Positions 1 to 8,101 of a stretch of DNA of 20,475 nucleotides are shown here, piece by piece. Within the stretch, counting starts at the first letter, position 1. Each line of letters begins with the position of its first letter. This DNA is from Dehalococcoidia bacterium UBA5629 (GTDB lineage Bacteria > Chloroflexota > Dehalococcoidia > GIF9 > UBA5629): contig DIKB01000078.1 of NCBI GenBank assembly GCA_002421445.1, forward strand, positions 1-20,475, given 5' to 3'. The position numbers and the translations under genes were made by a program. The notes under the pieces are model-generated. The model saw only the letters and a program-made list of their open reading frames with translations, was not told where the DNA came from and did no database searches.

Positions 1-2
1 GA

Positions 3-110
3 AGGGGTTATGCAACAGGCTCTATACATGATTTGTATACTGATATGACTTTTGTCCCGGCTAAATTAGTACCAACGGGCTATTCAATTCAGTTATGTAT
101 CGTGTCATAA
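3..110 (+). CDS. C-terminal end of an unidentified protein, truncated by the window edge
   Basis: A frame is open from the left edge to a TAA at 108-110 and gives about 35 residues ending GYSIQLCIVS. The other two plus-strand frames are interrupted within the first 50 bases. It lies 66 bases upstream of the prepilin gene on the same strand. The mix of small, aromatic and beta-prone residues would suit the C-terminal sheet of a pilin-like protein, but nothing specific is recognisable. A weak promoter-like pair (TTCAAT at 83-88, CATAAT at 106-111, 17-base spacing) overlaps its end and might serve the next gene. It may also be chance open frame. Confidence 0.4.
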   Translation, partial: RGYATGSIHDLYTDMTFVPAKLVPTGYSIQLCIVS

Positions 111-176
111 TGATGAACAATAAAGGTTCGGATAAAATAAAAAAATACAGCTATTTTGGAAAGGAGAAGCAGAATA

Positions 177-530
177 ATGGACAAACTGATGAAAACAACA
201 CAACGCATCTTTAACAAGGGGATGGGAGAGAAGGGATTCACACTGATCGAGTTGCTCGTGGTAGTCGGCATCCTCGGCGTCCTTGCCGCGGTAGTGACGC
301 TAAGCGTCGGTAACTTTATCGGCACCGGTAAGACGCAAGCAGCAGCAACCGAGTTGCATAATGTCCAGACCGCAGTAACCGCGTATCAGGCCGCTAACAG
401 CGGCACAGCGCCGGCCTCACCTTTCACTGCTGCTCAGATGGATGCATACTTCGTTGGTGGCATAGCGAAGCTGCATGGCACCTACACGTGTACTTCTGCC
501 GGAGTAGTAACTCAGGTAACCTACCCGTAA
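177..530 (+). CDS. Type IV prepilin / pseudopilin-like protein
   Basis: This is a 117-residue secreted fibre subunit or pseudopilin. A short basic leader ends in Gly20, followed by the prepilin peptidase signature FTLIELLVVVGILGVLAAVV, with Glu at +5 of the mature protein. The hydrophobic helix anchors the protein in the membrane before assembly into a type IV pilus or a type II secretion-like pseudopilus. The mature protein would be about 97 residues. It has a short variable C-terminal region with one cysteine, so no disulfide-bounded loop. The start is ATG 177 because AAGGAG at 160-165 sits at the right distance; a longer frame from TTG 156 would start inside that ribosome binding site. No pilus motor or prepilin peptidase gene is nearby. 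A hairpin terminator follows. Assignment to major pilin, minor pilin or pseudopilin is not possible from sequence alone. Confidence 0.9.
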   Translation: MDKLMKTTQRIFNKGMGEKGFTLIELLVVVGILGVLAAVVTLSVGNFIGTGKTQAAATELHNVQTAVTAYQAANSGTAPASPFTAAQMDAYFVGGIAKLHGTYTCTSAGVVTQVTYP

Positions 531-574
531 GCCGGTCACTCGTACCATAGAGGTAATATTTTTGTTCTCTGGTA

Positions 575-611
575 AAAATACCCCGCCTGCTCTGGGTTGG
601 CGGGGTATTTT
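575..611 (+). terminator. Rho-independent terminator after the prepilin gene
   Basis: A perfect 13-bp stem (575-587 with 599-611, core ACCCCGCC/GGCGGGGT) encloses an 11-base loop. The 3' side ends in TTTT. The A-run on the 5' side means it could also work on the other strand. It separates the prepilin gene from the mtaB promoter at 640. Confidence 0.85.
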
Positions 612-639
612 GATTAATTACTCTGCAGCCGCATAAAAT

Positions 640-669
640 TTGACCCACAATAATCCTCATCTCTATAAT
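640..669 (+). promoter_or_regulatory. Sigma-70-type promoter for mtaB
   Basis: TTGACC at 640-645 and a perfect TATAAT at 664-669 are separated by 18 bases. The predicted transcription start is near 676, only a few bases before the first possible start codon of mtaB, so the transcript would be leaderless or nearly so. Confidence 0.7.
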
Positions 670-677
670 TATCCCTG

Positions 678-1949
678 TTGCTAAAGATGGAGTATAAAAC
701 AAGTGTTTCCCTTCATACGCTTGGCTGCAAGTTAAATCAGGCAGAAACAGAGTCTCTGGGCAGGCAATTTACTGCAGCAGGGTATAGCATCACTGAAAGC
801 GAGGCGGATATCTGTGTGCTGAATACATGTACCGTCACTCACATCGCCGACCGGAAATCACGTCACCTGATACGGCTGCTCAGAAAAAGCAATCCGCAAG
901 CATTCATCATCGTGACCGGTTGCTGCGCGGAAACATCCACTGGAGACCTGATTCGTGCCGGAGCCAGCATGATTGTGAACAACGAACAGAAAGAGCATTT
1001 ACTTGAGCTGTTGCAGGAACGGCACTGGAAGCCTGACAATTCGCTGAGCCGCCGGTCCGTTAACGTTAACGGGCAGCGGGTACGAAGCTTCATCAAAATC
1101 CAGCATGGCTGTTCGAACGGCTGTACATATTGCATCGTTCCCTCCGTGCGTGGACGGGAACATAGTCTGCCTGTCGACACGATAATCAAAGACGTGCAGG
1201 ATAGAACGGCGGACGGGTATAAAGAAGTTATACTAACAGGAACAAGAGTCGGCGCATACGAATATAACGGGACATATCTGACAGACTTGCTGCAGAGAAT
1301 ACTCACGGAGACTGACATTCGGCGGCTGCACCTGTCGTCACTTCAGCCTGAAGACCTCACATCGCAACTGCTCTCGTTATGGCAATACAAACGTTTATGC
1401 CCTCACTTTCATCTTGCGTTACAGAGCGGCAGCGACTCAGTATTGCAGCGGATGCGCCGTCGCTATACAGTTAATGAATATCTTGAGGCAGTAAAAATGA
1501 TACGAGATCTCATGCCCGATGCCTCTATTACAACCGATATCATGGTCGGCTTCCCCGGAGAAAGCGATACTGAATTTGAAGAAAGCTACCGTTTATGCTG
1601 CGATACAGGCTTCGCTGGCATTCATGTTTTTATGTACTCGCCGCGTCCCAATACACCGGCAGCCAGTATGGACGGACAAATTGATGCGCGCATCAAAAAA
1701 CAGCGAAGCTTGAAAATGCTGGCACTGGCGCACGAATCGGCAATCAACTATCAGAGGCAATTTCTGGGACAGGTCCATGACGTACTCTGGGAAAGCGAAA
1801 CAGGACAAGAAACCGGGATATTCGACGGACTAACAGATAACTATATCCGGGTCTTCACGCACAGCACACTGCCGCTGAGCAACAGGCTGCTGCCGGTAAA
1901 GCTTATTTCCCCCATGCGCCGGGGGATACGGGGAGAGCTAATACAATGA
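678..1949 (+). CDS. mtaB: tRNA (N6-L-threonylcarbamoyladenosine(37)-C2)-methylthiotransferase MtaB
   Basis: A radical SAM methylthiotransferase that converts t6A37 of ANN-decoding tRNAs to ms2t6A. The 423 residues match the family length. The N-terminal MTTase domain has the three expected cysteines: Cys17 in TLGCKLNQAE, Cys51 in NTCTVT and Cys82 in TGCCAE. The radical SAM cluster motif is Cys145-x3-Cys149-x2-Cys152 (HGCSNGCTYC), and LALQSGSD is a conserved downstream motif. The C-terminal 70 residues fit a TRAM RNA-binding domain. The TLGCKLNQ signature favours MtaB over MiaB or RimO. No ribosome binding site precedes either TTG 678 or ATG 687, and the promoter sits directly upstream, so initiation may be leaderless. 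The ATG at 687, giving 420 residues, is an equally possible start. The stop overlaps the start of the DUF167 gene as ATGA. Confidence 0.93.
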   Translation: MLKMEYKTSVSLHTLGCKLNQAETESLGRQFTAAGYSITESEADICVLNTCTVTHIADRKSRHLIRLLRKSNPQAFIIVTGCCAETSTGDLIRAGASMIVNNEQKEHLLELLQERHWKPDNSLSRRSVNVNGQRVRSFIKIQHGCSNGCTYCIVPSVRGREHSLPVDTIIKDVQDRTADGYKEVILTGTRVGAYEYNGTYLTDLLQRILTETDIRRLHLSSLQPEDLTSQLLSLWQYKRLCPHFHLALQSGSDSVLQRMRRRYTVNEYLEAVKMIRDLMPDASITTDIMVGFPGESDTEFEESYRLCCDTGFAGIHVFMYSPRPNTPAASMDGQIDARIKKQRSLKMLALAHESAINYQRQFLGQVHDVLWESETGQETGIFDGLTDNYIRVFTHSTLPLSNRLLPVKLISPMRRGIRGELIQ

Positions 1950-2167
1950 AGATCACGGTAAAAGTGACACCTCATGCGAAAACGGAAGAAGTAGAGCAGC
2001 AGGACGATATCTATCTGGTAAAGGTCAAGGCAGCCGCTAAAGAAGGAAAGGCAAACGATGCTGTTATCAAACTTCTCGCCGCCTATTTCAAAGTCCCGAA
2101 AAGTACCATTACAATTAAAACCGGCCTCGTTAGCCGAAATAAGATCGTAGAGATCGAACGTACGTAA
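1946..2167 (+). CDS. DUF167 / YggU family protein
   Basis: A 73-residue protein of the DUF167 (YggU-like) family, whose biochemical role is unknown. The family pattern is clear: KITVKVTPHAKTEEV at the N-terminus, the central VKVKAAAKEGKANDAVIKLLA, and SRNKIVEI near the end. The start ATG (1946-1948) overlaps the mtaB stop codon as ATGA, and GGGGAGAG at 1931-1938 provides a ribosome binding site, so translation is probably coupled to mtaB. The gene ends 30 bases before a bidirectional terminator, making mtaB plus this gene a two-gene unit. Confidence 0.88.
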   Translation: MKITVKVTPHAKTEEVEQQDDIYLVKVKAAAKEGKANDAVIKLLAAYFKVPKSTITIKTGLVSRNKIVEIERT

Positions 2168-2196
2168 CCGTTACCTTGTGCATTAAAAAATAACAG

Positions 2197-2236
2197 AAGC
2201 GTGGCAAGCGAATACAAATACCCGCTTGCCACGCTT
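2197..2236. terminator. Bidirectional hairpin terminator between convergent genes
   Basis: A perfect 14-bp stem (2197-2210 with 2223-2236, core GCGTGGCAAGCG) has a 12-base loop. It is followed by TTTTT on the plus strand and, a few bases away, by a T-run on the minus strand. It serves both the mtaB-DUF167 unit and the convergent DUF4870 gene. Confidence 0.88.
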
Positions 2237-2270
2237 TTTATGAACACCGTTACAAACCTGTTAGCAGCGT

Positions 2271-2594
2271 TTATGCATATTTTTCAGCCAGATTGCCTGC
2301 CCACGGAAGCTTATATTTCTGACCCTGATATGCTTTGATCATGAGAAGAATCCAGAGAACGAGCGCCAGAATCGAAAGCAGTAAATTAATAATCCAGCCG
2401 ATAAAAGGAATAAATGACAGAACAAGACTAACTATTGTAAGTGAGCCGAAAACGATGATCGATTGCATGGCGTGAAAACGCACAAATTTATTTTCTTTCT
2501 CAATCAAAAAGAAGACCAACCCTGTTATCCATCCCAAAACATAGCTTAACAACCCTGCAATATTTTCTTCCAGTCCCATAGATGTCTTAGCCAT
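2271..2594 (-). CDS. DUF4870 family small membrane protein
   Basis: A 107-residue integral membrane protein of the DUF4870 family, function unknown. The opening GLEENIAGLLSYVLGWITGL, then an IEKENKFVRFHAMQSI segment, is diagnostic. Three hydrophobic segments lie at about residues 11-30, 45-65 and 68-90, with a short charged C-terminus. The start is the ATG at 2592-2594, preceded on the minus strand by AAAGGAGGAAAG, a near-perfect ribosome binding site. The frame is open further upstream, but that stretch contains the promoter and no binding site. It is transcribed alone and ends against the bidirectional terminator. Confidence 0.88.
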   Translation of the reverse strand: MAKTSMGLEENIAGLLSYVLGWITGLVFFLIEKENKFVRFHAMQSIIVFGSLTIVSLVLSFIPFIGWIINLLLSILALVLWILLMIKAYQGQKYKLPWAGNLAEKYA

Positions 2595-2622
2595 AAACTT
2601 TCCTCCTTTAAAAACTGATTTT

Positions 2623-2651
2623 AGAATACGACAGGTCAGCGCGCCTGTCAA
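2623..2651 (-). promoter_or_regulatory. Promoter of the DUF4870 gene with an inverted repeat in the spacer
   Basis: On the minus strand a perfect TTGACA (2646-2651) and TATTCT (2623-2628) are 17 bases apart. GACAGG (2630-2635) and CCTGTC (2644-2649) form an inverted repeat with an 8-base centre, covering most of the spacer and part of the -35 box. That is where a dimeric repressor would bind. The promoter call is strong; the operator is inference. Confidence 0.72.
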
Positions 2652-2787
2652 TAGATTTCGACAATTTTTTTTGACCAGTTGACAAGAGGTATAGCCCATC
2701 ATAAACTAAACGAGTAATAATTTGTCGGCAACCCGTATTGCATATATTCATCGGGTATCCGGCTAAAACGAAGATATTAACGACGAT

Positions 2788-5700
2788 ATGGAGATAAAAC
2801 GTTTCGGGAACCCGGATAAAGATCGAACTATGAAATCGTGGAATGTTGCCCGAAATACCGGTCCGCTGTCCGTATCCCCGCTATCGGCAATCGATGAAGG
2901 CATTGCCAGCTTCAAACTCCATGATCACATTTGCTTCCTGTACGAATCGCCTGATGAATGGCGAACAGTTATCGTTAAATTCATCGCTGCCGGATTGGAA
3001 CGCGGTGAGCGCTGTTTTTATGTGCATGACATTCACACGCCCGAGCAGATCAAGAGCTATCTCACAGATGCCGGCGTTAATATTGAACAGGCTGAAAAAT
3101 CTAACTTGCTCGTATTTCTAGAAGAGGCCGATTTGTATACACAGGAAGGCGCTTTCGAGCCTGATCGTGTGATAACCAGACTGATCAACGAGACCCAGAA
3201 AGCGGTCCTCGATGGACATCCGGGCATCCGCATCACCAGCGAGATGAGCTGGTCGCTTCACGGATATGCAGGTTCTGAAAAAATCATTGATTATGAGTCA
3301 AAGCTCAATCGTGATTTTCTGTCACAATACTCATGCATCATCCTGTGCCAGTATGCAAGGACGCAATTCGATGCCGCTATAATAAAAGAGTTGATCGCTA
3401 CCCACCCTCTGTTAATCTATAGCGGTCATGTGTACCAGAATCGTTATTATGTCCCGCCGGATGAAGTATTGTTGCACAAAGATCCGGGAAGAAACGTCCA
3501 GCGCATGCTGGAAACGATCGTCCGCGAAGACTCGATCGAACAGTGGATGGGTTTTTTAAACGATGTATTTGATCGTTCCGAACAACCATTTATCGCCTTT
3601 TATCCAAACGATAAGCTGATGACATGGAATCAGGCGTTCAGCAGTCTGCTGGGATACAGCAACGAAGAACTGGGCACCCGCAGCTACCCTGAATTGACTC
3701 CTGAGCGATGGCGCGGCGTGGATATGCTGATGGCTGAAAAACTCCGGCAGACCGGGACAACACAGCATTACCAAAAAGAGCTTATCCGTAAAGATAGTTC
3801 ACTGATCCCTGTTGAATTGTCATTGCAGCAGGTACTCGACGAAGAGGGAAATGTCCTGTATCACTGGACATTCGTCACTGAGAGCATAGCCCAGAAGCCC
3901 GCAGTAGAAACACCGAAACAGCCTGCTCCGAAAAAAGAGGAGGAACAACACTACCGGATTATCTTCAACCAGATGCTGAACGGTGCGATTCTCCTCGAGT
4001 TGATTTATGACTATGCAGGTAAGCCAGTCGATTTCAGAATTCTTGAAATGAATACCGCTGCAGAACGTACACTTGGACTAAAGGCTGCCGAAACTATCGG
4101 GATGACGGCGCGACAACTCCCGAACTTCGTCGATGTGCTGCGGCTCCTTGAGTCATTCCACAAAGCAGCAACGAACGGAGACCCCATACATCTGGATGAC
4201 TTCTATTCGGCTGCCCTCGATAAACATTTCGAGATGACTTTATCGAGCCCTGAAAAGGGACACTGCGCAGTAACGTTCATTGACAGCACCGAAAAGGTGA
4301 AGACGATAGAGACACTGCAACGAAGTGAACAGAAGTTCCGGCTTGCCATGGATGTTACCGAAGACGGGATGTGGGATTGGAATATCCCAACAGGGCACGT
4401 CTCCTATAGCCCCAGATGGGCACAAATACTGGGCTATGATGTTCAAGCGATACCAAACAATTATGAATTTTGGGAATCGGGATTTCATCCCGATGAACGC
4501 ACTGCCGTCCTCTCGGCGTTATACGCTCATCTCGATGGTCTGACAGTACCTTTTATCCAGAAACATCGCTTGCGCACACAGGATGGCAACTGGAAATGGG
4601 TGCTGCTCCGTAGCCGTATTATTGAACGATCCCAGGACGGCTGGCCTCAGCGAGTTATCGGCACGATAACCGATATCGACAGTGAAAAACTGGCAAACGA
4701 CAGACTTCGCGATAGTGAAGAAAAATACCGTCGCGTCAGTGAAAACATCTCTATCATTGCCTATTCAGCGTTACCCGATGAACGCTCTGCCAACATTTTC
4801 CTTTCCGGGAAAATAGTAGAGCTAACCGGCTATACAGTAGAGGAGCTTTTGAATGATCCTGACCTCTGGTCCAAAATGCTGCACGCCGATGACCGGGAAC
4901 ACGTTTGGGAAAAGATTGAAGAGCATCGCAGGCTAAAATCCACCCTTGATATCGAATACCGCATCGTCACTAAAAACGGTGAGGTCAGATGGATCAGAGA
5001 CAAAGCCAATCCTGCCTTCAATGAATCCGGCGAGATAATGCGGATCGATGGATTTATGGAAGATATCTCTGCCCGCAAGCGCTCTGAGAGAGACCTGGAG
5101 ATAGCGGAAAACCAATTGCGTGCGGAGAGAGATAGAGCACAACAATATCTTGGTATTGCCAGTGTAGCAATCATTGTCCGCGATGTAGACGGTATAATGA
5201 AACTGGTCAATAAACAGGGATGTCAGATGTTCGGTTACACCGAACAGGAACTCATCGGACAGAAATATGCTGACCGTCTTGTCGTTCCCGATAAACAAGA
5301 TGAAGCAAGAGCCCGCAACGAGCGCTGGATGAGCGGAGAACCCTTGCCGCCATCAGTGGAAAGTATCATCGTGACCAGGAACGGTGATAAGCGGACAATC
5401 CTGTGGCACCCGTCCATAGTAAAAGACGACAAAGGCACCATCATCGGGCTGCTCAGCTCCGGCGAGGATATCACCGAGAGGAAACAGTACGAACATGATC
5501 TGGGACTGCGGGCATTGCTACTCGATAATGCCACTGACTGGATCGTGCTTACGGATTTCGGCGGGAATATTCTCTACGCCAATGAAGCAACATTACTTTC
5601 ACGCGGCCACACACGCGAAGAGTTTATGCAAATGAATATCCTGCAGGATATCGCCCCTGAATATGCTGCTCTCGTTGACATACAGATGAAAGAGCTGAAA

Positions 5701-7590
5701 GAGAAAGGCGCACTCACATTCGAAACAGCCTACCTGCATAAGAATGGAACGGTACTGCCTGTCGAAGCTCACGCCCGCGCTCTTCGTCTTGATGATGAGG
5801 ATCATATACTCATCGTCTATCGTGATATCGCTGAACGCAAGACCGCAGAGACTAAACTCCAACAAAGCGAGCAGAAATATCGCACATTATTTGGCGAAAT
5901 GCTTGATGGTTTTGCCTATCATCAAATCGTCACTGATGATAATGGAAATCCCGTGGATTACATTTTCCTCGAGGTAAACGATGCCTTTGAACGGATGCTC
6001 GGATTAAAGAAGCAGGATGTTATCGGAAGACGGGTAACCGACGCCATCCCCGATATTCGCAAATCGGATTTCAATTGGATCGCTACCTATGGTCATGTTG
6101 CGTTAACCGGCGAAAATATCCGGTTTGAGGCTTATCTCGAACCGCTCCAAAAATGGTTCTCCGTTGCCGCCTACAGCACAGAAAAAGGTTATTTTGCCGC
6201 CACATTCGATGATATAACTGCCCGCAAACTGGCGGAGGAGAGATACCGCATATTATTCGAAGCCACCGGAACAGCACTGATAGTAATTGAACAAGACGGC
6301 ACTATCCTATTGGCCAATGCCGAAACTACGAGAATGTTTGGTTACTCCCTCGATGAAATCGAGGGGAATAAGACCTGGATGACCTATATACATCCAGGCG
6401 ATCTGGAAGCGGCACTGAGCAAGAACCGTATTCAATCAATCACACCGGAGTCCGCCCCTCTGAATTTTGAATTGAGAGCTATCGATAAGCCAGGTAATAC
6501 CAAGCACGTATTTGCATGTGTCGCAATAGTTCCAAAGACAACACAATATATTGTTTCATTGATTGATATCACAGCACTGAGAAAAACAGAGGAACAATTG
6601 CAGTATGCCGAGAAACGCTATGAGGATATCGTCGAGCAGGCAGTAGAAGGCATCATACAGATGACAGCCAAAGGCCGTATTTTGATGGCCAATGCTGCAC
6701 TGGCACGTATGCTCGGTTATGAGTCTCCGAGAGAAATGATCTCCAAAGTAAAGAATGTCGGAGAACGGCTCATGGTTGACCCGCAGAAATGGCATAAGTT
6801 CGTTCGCCTGCTCAGATCACAGGGCGTGCTGAAAGCATTCGAGGCTGAGCTGTATTGTAAAGACGAAAGCAAGATATGGGTACAGCAGAGCGCACGCATC
6901 GTTTACGATGAGAGAAGCGGACGAATACGGTGTTTTGAGGCATTTATCGAAGATATCAGCTACCGCAAGAAAGCTGAAGCCGAGATCAGACATATACTCG
7001 ATAAGCAGGAGAAGGCCTTAACCAATACCGTTCAAACCATATCCAGGATGAGTGAAATCAGGGATCCCTATACTACAGGGCACCAGCGACGGGTAACTCA
7101 GCTTGCCAGCGCCATCGCTCATGAGATGCAGCTAGATCAATCGCATATCGAAGCGCTCAACACCGCCAGCATACTTCACGATATCGGAAAAGCCTATGTA
7201 CCAGCGGAGATATTGACCAAGCCCGGCAAGCTGACTGATGCTGAAATGGGACTTGTTAAGAATCACCCCGGCGTAGGCTACGATATAGTCAGACAGATAG
7301 ATTTCCAGGGGCCTATTGCTGAAATTATCCTGCAGCACCATGAGCGTCTGAATGGATCGGGATATCCGAATGGATTAAAAGGCGATACCATTCTGCTGGA
7401 AGCGCGGATACTGGCCGTGGCTGACGTAGTCGAGGCCATTGCATCGGATCGGCCTTACCGGCCGGCTCTGGGCATCGAAAAAGCGCTCGATGAAATAGCA
7501 AATAACCGGGGCGTCCTGTATGATGCTGATGCTGTAGATGCCTGCTTGAGGTTATGTCAACAGAAAGGTTTCGTTTTTTCGATGTTCTGA
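2788..7590 (+). CDS. MEDS - nine PAS - HD-GYP multisensor c-di-GMP phosphodiesterase
   Basis: A 1600-residue soluble signalling protein with no membrane segment. Residues 40-235 form a MEDS-type sensory domain (HDHICFLYES onward). Nine PAS/PAC units follow, beginning near residues 248, 388, 514, 644, 788, 907, 1031, 1152 and 1277, most ending in D-I/F-T/S-x-R-K-type PAC linkers. From about 1405 comes an HD-GYP domain with His1432, His1464-Asp1465 (HDIGK), His1493, His1517-His1518 and NGSGYPNGLKGD at 1522-1533. All expected metal ligands are visible, so it should hydrolyse c-di-GMP. There is no GGDEF, receiver or kinase domain. The start at ATG 2788 lacks a good ribosome binding site; ATG 2830 is an alternative. 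A weak promoter-like pair (TTGTCG 2722, TATATT 2743) lies upstream. Ligands of the PAS domains cannot be told. The gene ends 3 bases from the convergent SemiSWEET gene. Confidence 0.92.
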   Translation: MEIKRFGNPDKDRTMKSWNVARNTGPLSVSPLSAIDEGIASFKLHDHICFLYESPDEWRTVIVKFIAAGLERGERCFYVHDIHTPEQIKSYLTDAGVNIEQAEKSNLLVFLEEADLYTQEGAFEPDRVITRLINETQKAVLDGHPGIRITSEMSWSLHGYAGSEKIIDYESKLNRDFLSQYSCIILCQYARTQFDAAIIKELIATHPLLIYSGHVYQNRYYVPPDEVLLHKDPGRNVQRMLETIVREDSIEQWMGFLNDVFDRSEQPFIAFYPNDKLMTWNQAFSSLLGYSNEELGTRSYPELTPERWRGVDMLMAEKLRQTGTTQHYQKELIRKDSSLIPVELSLQQVLDEEGNVLYHWTFVTESIAQKPAVETPKQPAPKKEEEQHYRIIFNQMLNGAILLELIYDYAGKPVDFRILEMNTAAERTLGLKAAETIGMTARQLPNFVDVLRLLESFHKAATNGDPIHLDDFYSAALDKHFEMTLSSPEKGHCAVTFIDSTEKVKTIETLQRSEQKFRLAMDVTEDGMWDWNIPTGHVSYSPRWAQILGYDVQAIPNNYEFWESGFHPDERTAVLSALYAHLDGLTVPFIQKHRLRTQDGNWKWVLLRSRIIERSQDGWPQRVIGTITDIDSEKLANDRLRDSEEKYRRVSENISIIAYSALPDERSANIFLSGKIVELTGYTVEELLNDPDLWSKMLHADDREHVWEKIEEHRRLKSTLDIEYRIVTKNGEVRWIRDKANPAFNESGEIMRIDGFMEDISARKRSERDLEIAENQLRAERDRAQQYLGIASVAIIVRDVDGIMKLVNKQGCQMFGYTEQELIGQKYADRLVVPDKQDEARARNERWMSGEPLPPSVESIIVTRNGDKRTILWHPSIVKDDKGTIIGLLSSGEDITERKQYEHDLGLRALLLDNATDWIVLTDFGGNILYANEATLLSRGHTREEFMQMNILQDIAPEYAALVDIQMKELKEKGALTFETAYLHKNGTVLPVEAHARALRLDDEDHILIVYRDIAERKTAETKLQQSEQKYRTLFGEMLDGFAYHQIVTDDNGNPVDYIFLEVNDAFERMLGLKKQDVIGRRVTDAIPDIRKSDFNWIATYGHVALTGENIRFEAYLEPLQKWFSVAAYSTEKGYFAATFDDITARKLAEERYRILFEATGTALIVIEQDGTILLANAETTRMFGYSLDEIEGNKTWMTYIHPGDLEAALSKNRIQSITPESAPLNFELRAIDKPGNTKHVFACVAIVPKTTQYIVSLIDITALRKTEEQLQYAEKRYEDIVEQAVEGIIQMTAKGRILMANAALARMLGYESPREMISKVKNVGERLMVDPQKWHKFVRLLRSQGVLKAFEAELYCKDESKIWVQQSARIVYDERSGRIRCFEAFIEDISYRKKAEAEIRHILDKQEKALTNTVQTISRMSEIRDPYTTGHQRRVTQLASAIAHEMQLDQSHIEALNTASILHDIGKAYVPAEILTKPGKLTDAEMGLVKNHPGVGYDIVRQIDFQGPIAEIILQHHERLNGSGYPNGLKGDTILLEARILAVADVVEAIASDRPYRPALGIEKALDEIANNRGVLYDADAVDACLRLCQQKGFVFSMF

Positions 7591-7593
7591 TTC

Positions 7594-7851
7594 TTACCGT
7601 CCGTATTTCAGCTTTGCATAGAGCATCAGGCTGCCAAGAATTACAGCAACGCCATTCCAGACGATAACGGAAAGCAAACCGAAGGCGATACCATAGGCAA
7701 GCCAGCAGACAATCCCCGCAAGAAAAAGGCTAACAAACGGCAGGCTGACCTCATGAGCACTCTTGAGCTTGAGCAATCTCCATATTTGAGGAATAAAACC
7801 GACATTGGTCAAAAGACCACCCATGAAACCCAGTAATTCTCGTAAATCCAT
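7594..7851 (-). CDS. SemiSWEET family transporter (PQ-loop repeat)
   Basis: An 85-residue, three-helix membrane protein of the SemiSWEET type; dimers of such proteins form a small sugar uniporter. The PQ motif is at residues 21-22 (VGFIPQIWRLLKLKSA), followed by SLPFVSLFLAGIVCWLAYG and a third helix ending in a basic tail. Length and single triple-helix bundle are typical of bacterial SemiSWEETs. The start is ATG 7849-7851 because GCAGGGGG lies just upstream on the minus strand; the open frame extends further but without a binding site. A TATAAT at 7870-7875 (minus strand) may be its -10 box, though no good -35 is visible. The substrate cannot be read from the sequence. Confidence 0.85.
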   Translation of the reverse strand: MDLRELLGFMGGLLTNVGFIPQIWRLLKLKSAHEVSLPFVSLFLAGIVCWLAYGIAFGLLSVIVWNGVAVILGSLMLYAKLKYGR

Positions 7852-7935
7852 GTTGATCCCCCTGCCGGGATTATATCCCATCCGGATAATAAAGGCACAC
7901 AGCTTCCTGTATTCATAGACTGAGCTCATCATCAC

Positions 7936-8027
7936 TGTCACCTTGAGCCTGTCGAAAGGTCTCCTGCTTCCAATAAGAATTGTGTTTTATTTGCGACAGG
8001 AGATTTCTCGGCAAGCTCGAAATGACA
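7936..8027. repeat. Imperfect palindromic element (dispersed-repeat type)
   Basis: The left arm, 7936-7967, begins TGTCACCTTGAGCCTGTCGA and ends TCTCCTGC. The right arm, 7993-8027, read on the other strand, begins TGTCATTTCGAGCTTGCCGA and ends TCTCCTGTCGC. About three quarters of the aligned positions agree, and nearly all differences are transitions. The centre is AT-rich (7968-7992). Such arms resemble the short non-coding palindromic repeats scattered between genes in many environmental bacterial genomes. Only one copy is present here, so its dispersed nature is inferred. Confidence 0.6.
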
Positions 8028-8046
8028 TTTGTTACGATGAAGAAGA

Positions 8047-8072
8047 GGGCGACGGATATATCTCCGTCGCCC
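8047..8072 (-). terminator. Hairpin downstream of the glutamate synthase-like gene
   Basis: A perfect 10-bp stem (8047-8056 GGGCGACGGA with 8063-8072) and a 6-base loop lie 30 bases beyond the stop of the minus-strand gene. The tail on the minus strand is pyrimidine-rich (TCTTCTTC) rather than a clean T-run, so termination efficiency is uncertain. Confidence 0.6.
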
Positions 8073-8101
8073 CATTCCCGTGCTGCTAACAGCGTTTAAA
8101 A

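Noticed and set aside
156..176. A TTG start extending the prepilin gene by seven codons
   Set aside because: The extension coincides with the ribosome binding site AAGGAG, which correctly serves ATG 177.
863..1318. A 151-codon open frame on the minus strand inside mtaB
   Set aside because: It lies wholly antisense to a well-supported gene, its translation shows no recognisable domain, and no ribosome binding site precedes it.
4700..7000. Possible recent tandem DNA repeats in the PAS region
   Set aside because: The units are alike only at protein pattern level; no long identical nucleotide stretches are shared, so they are old domain duplications, not DNA repeats.
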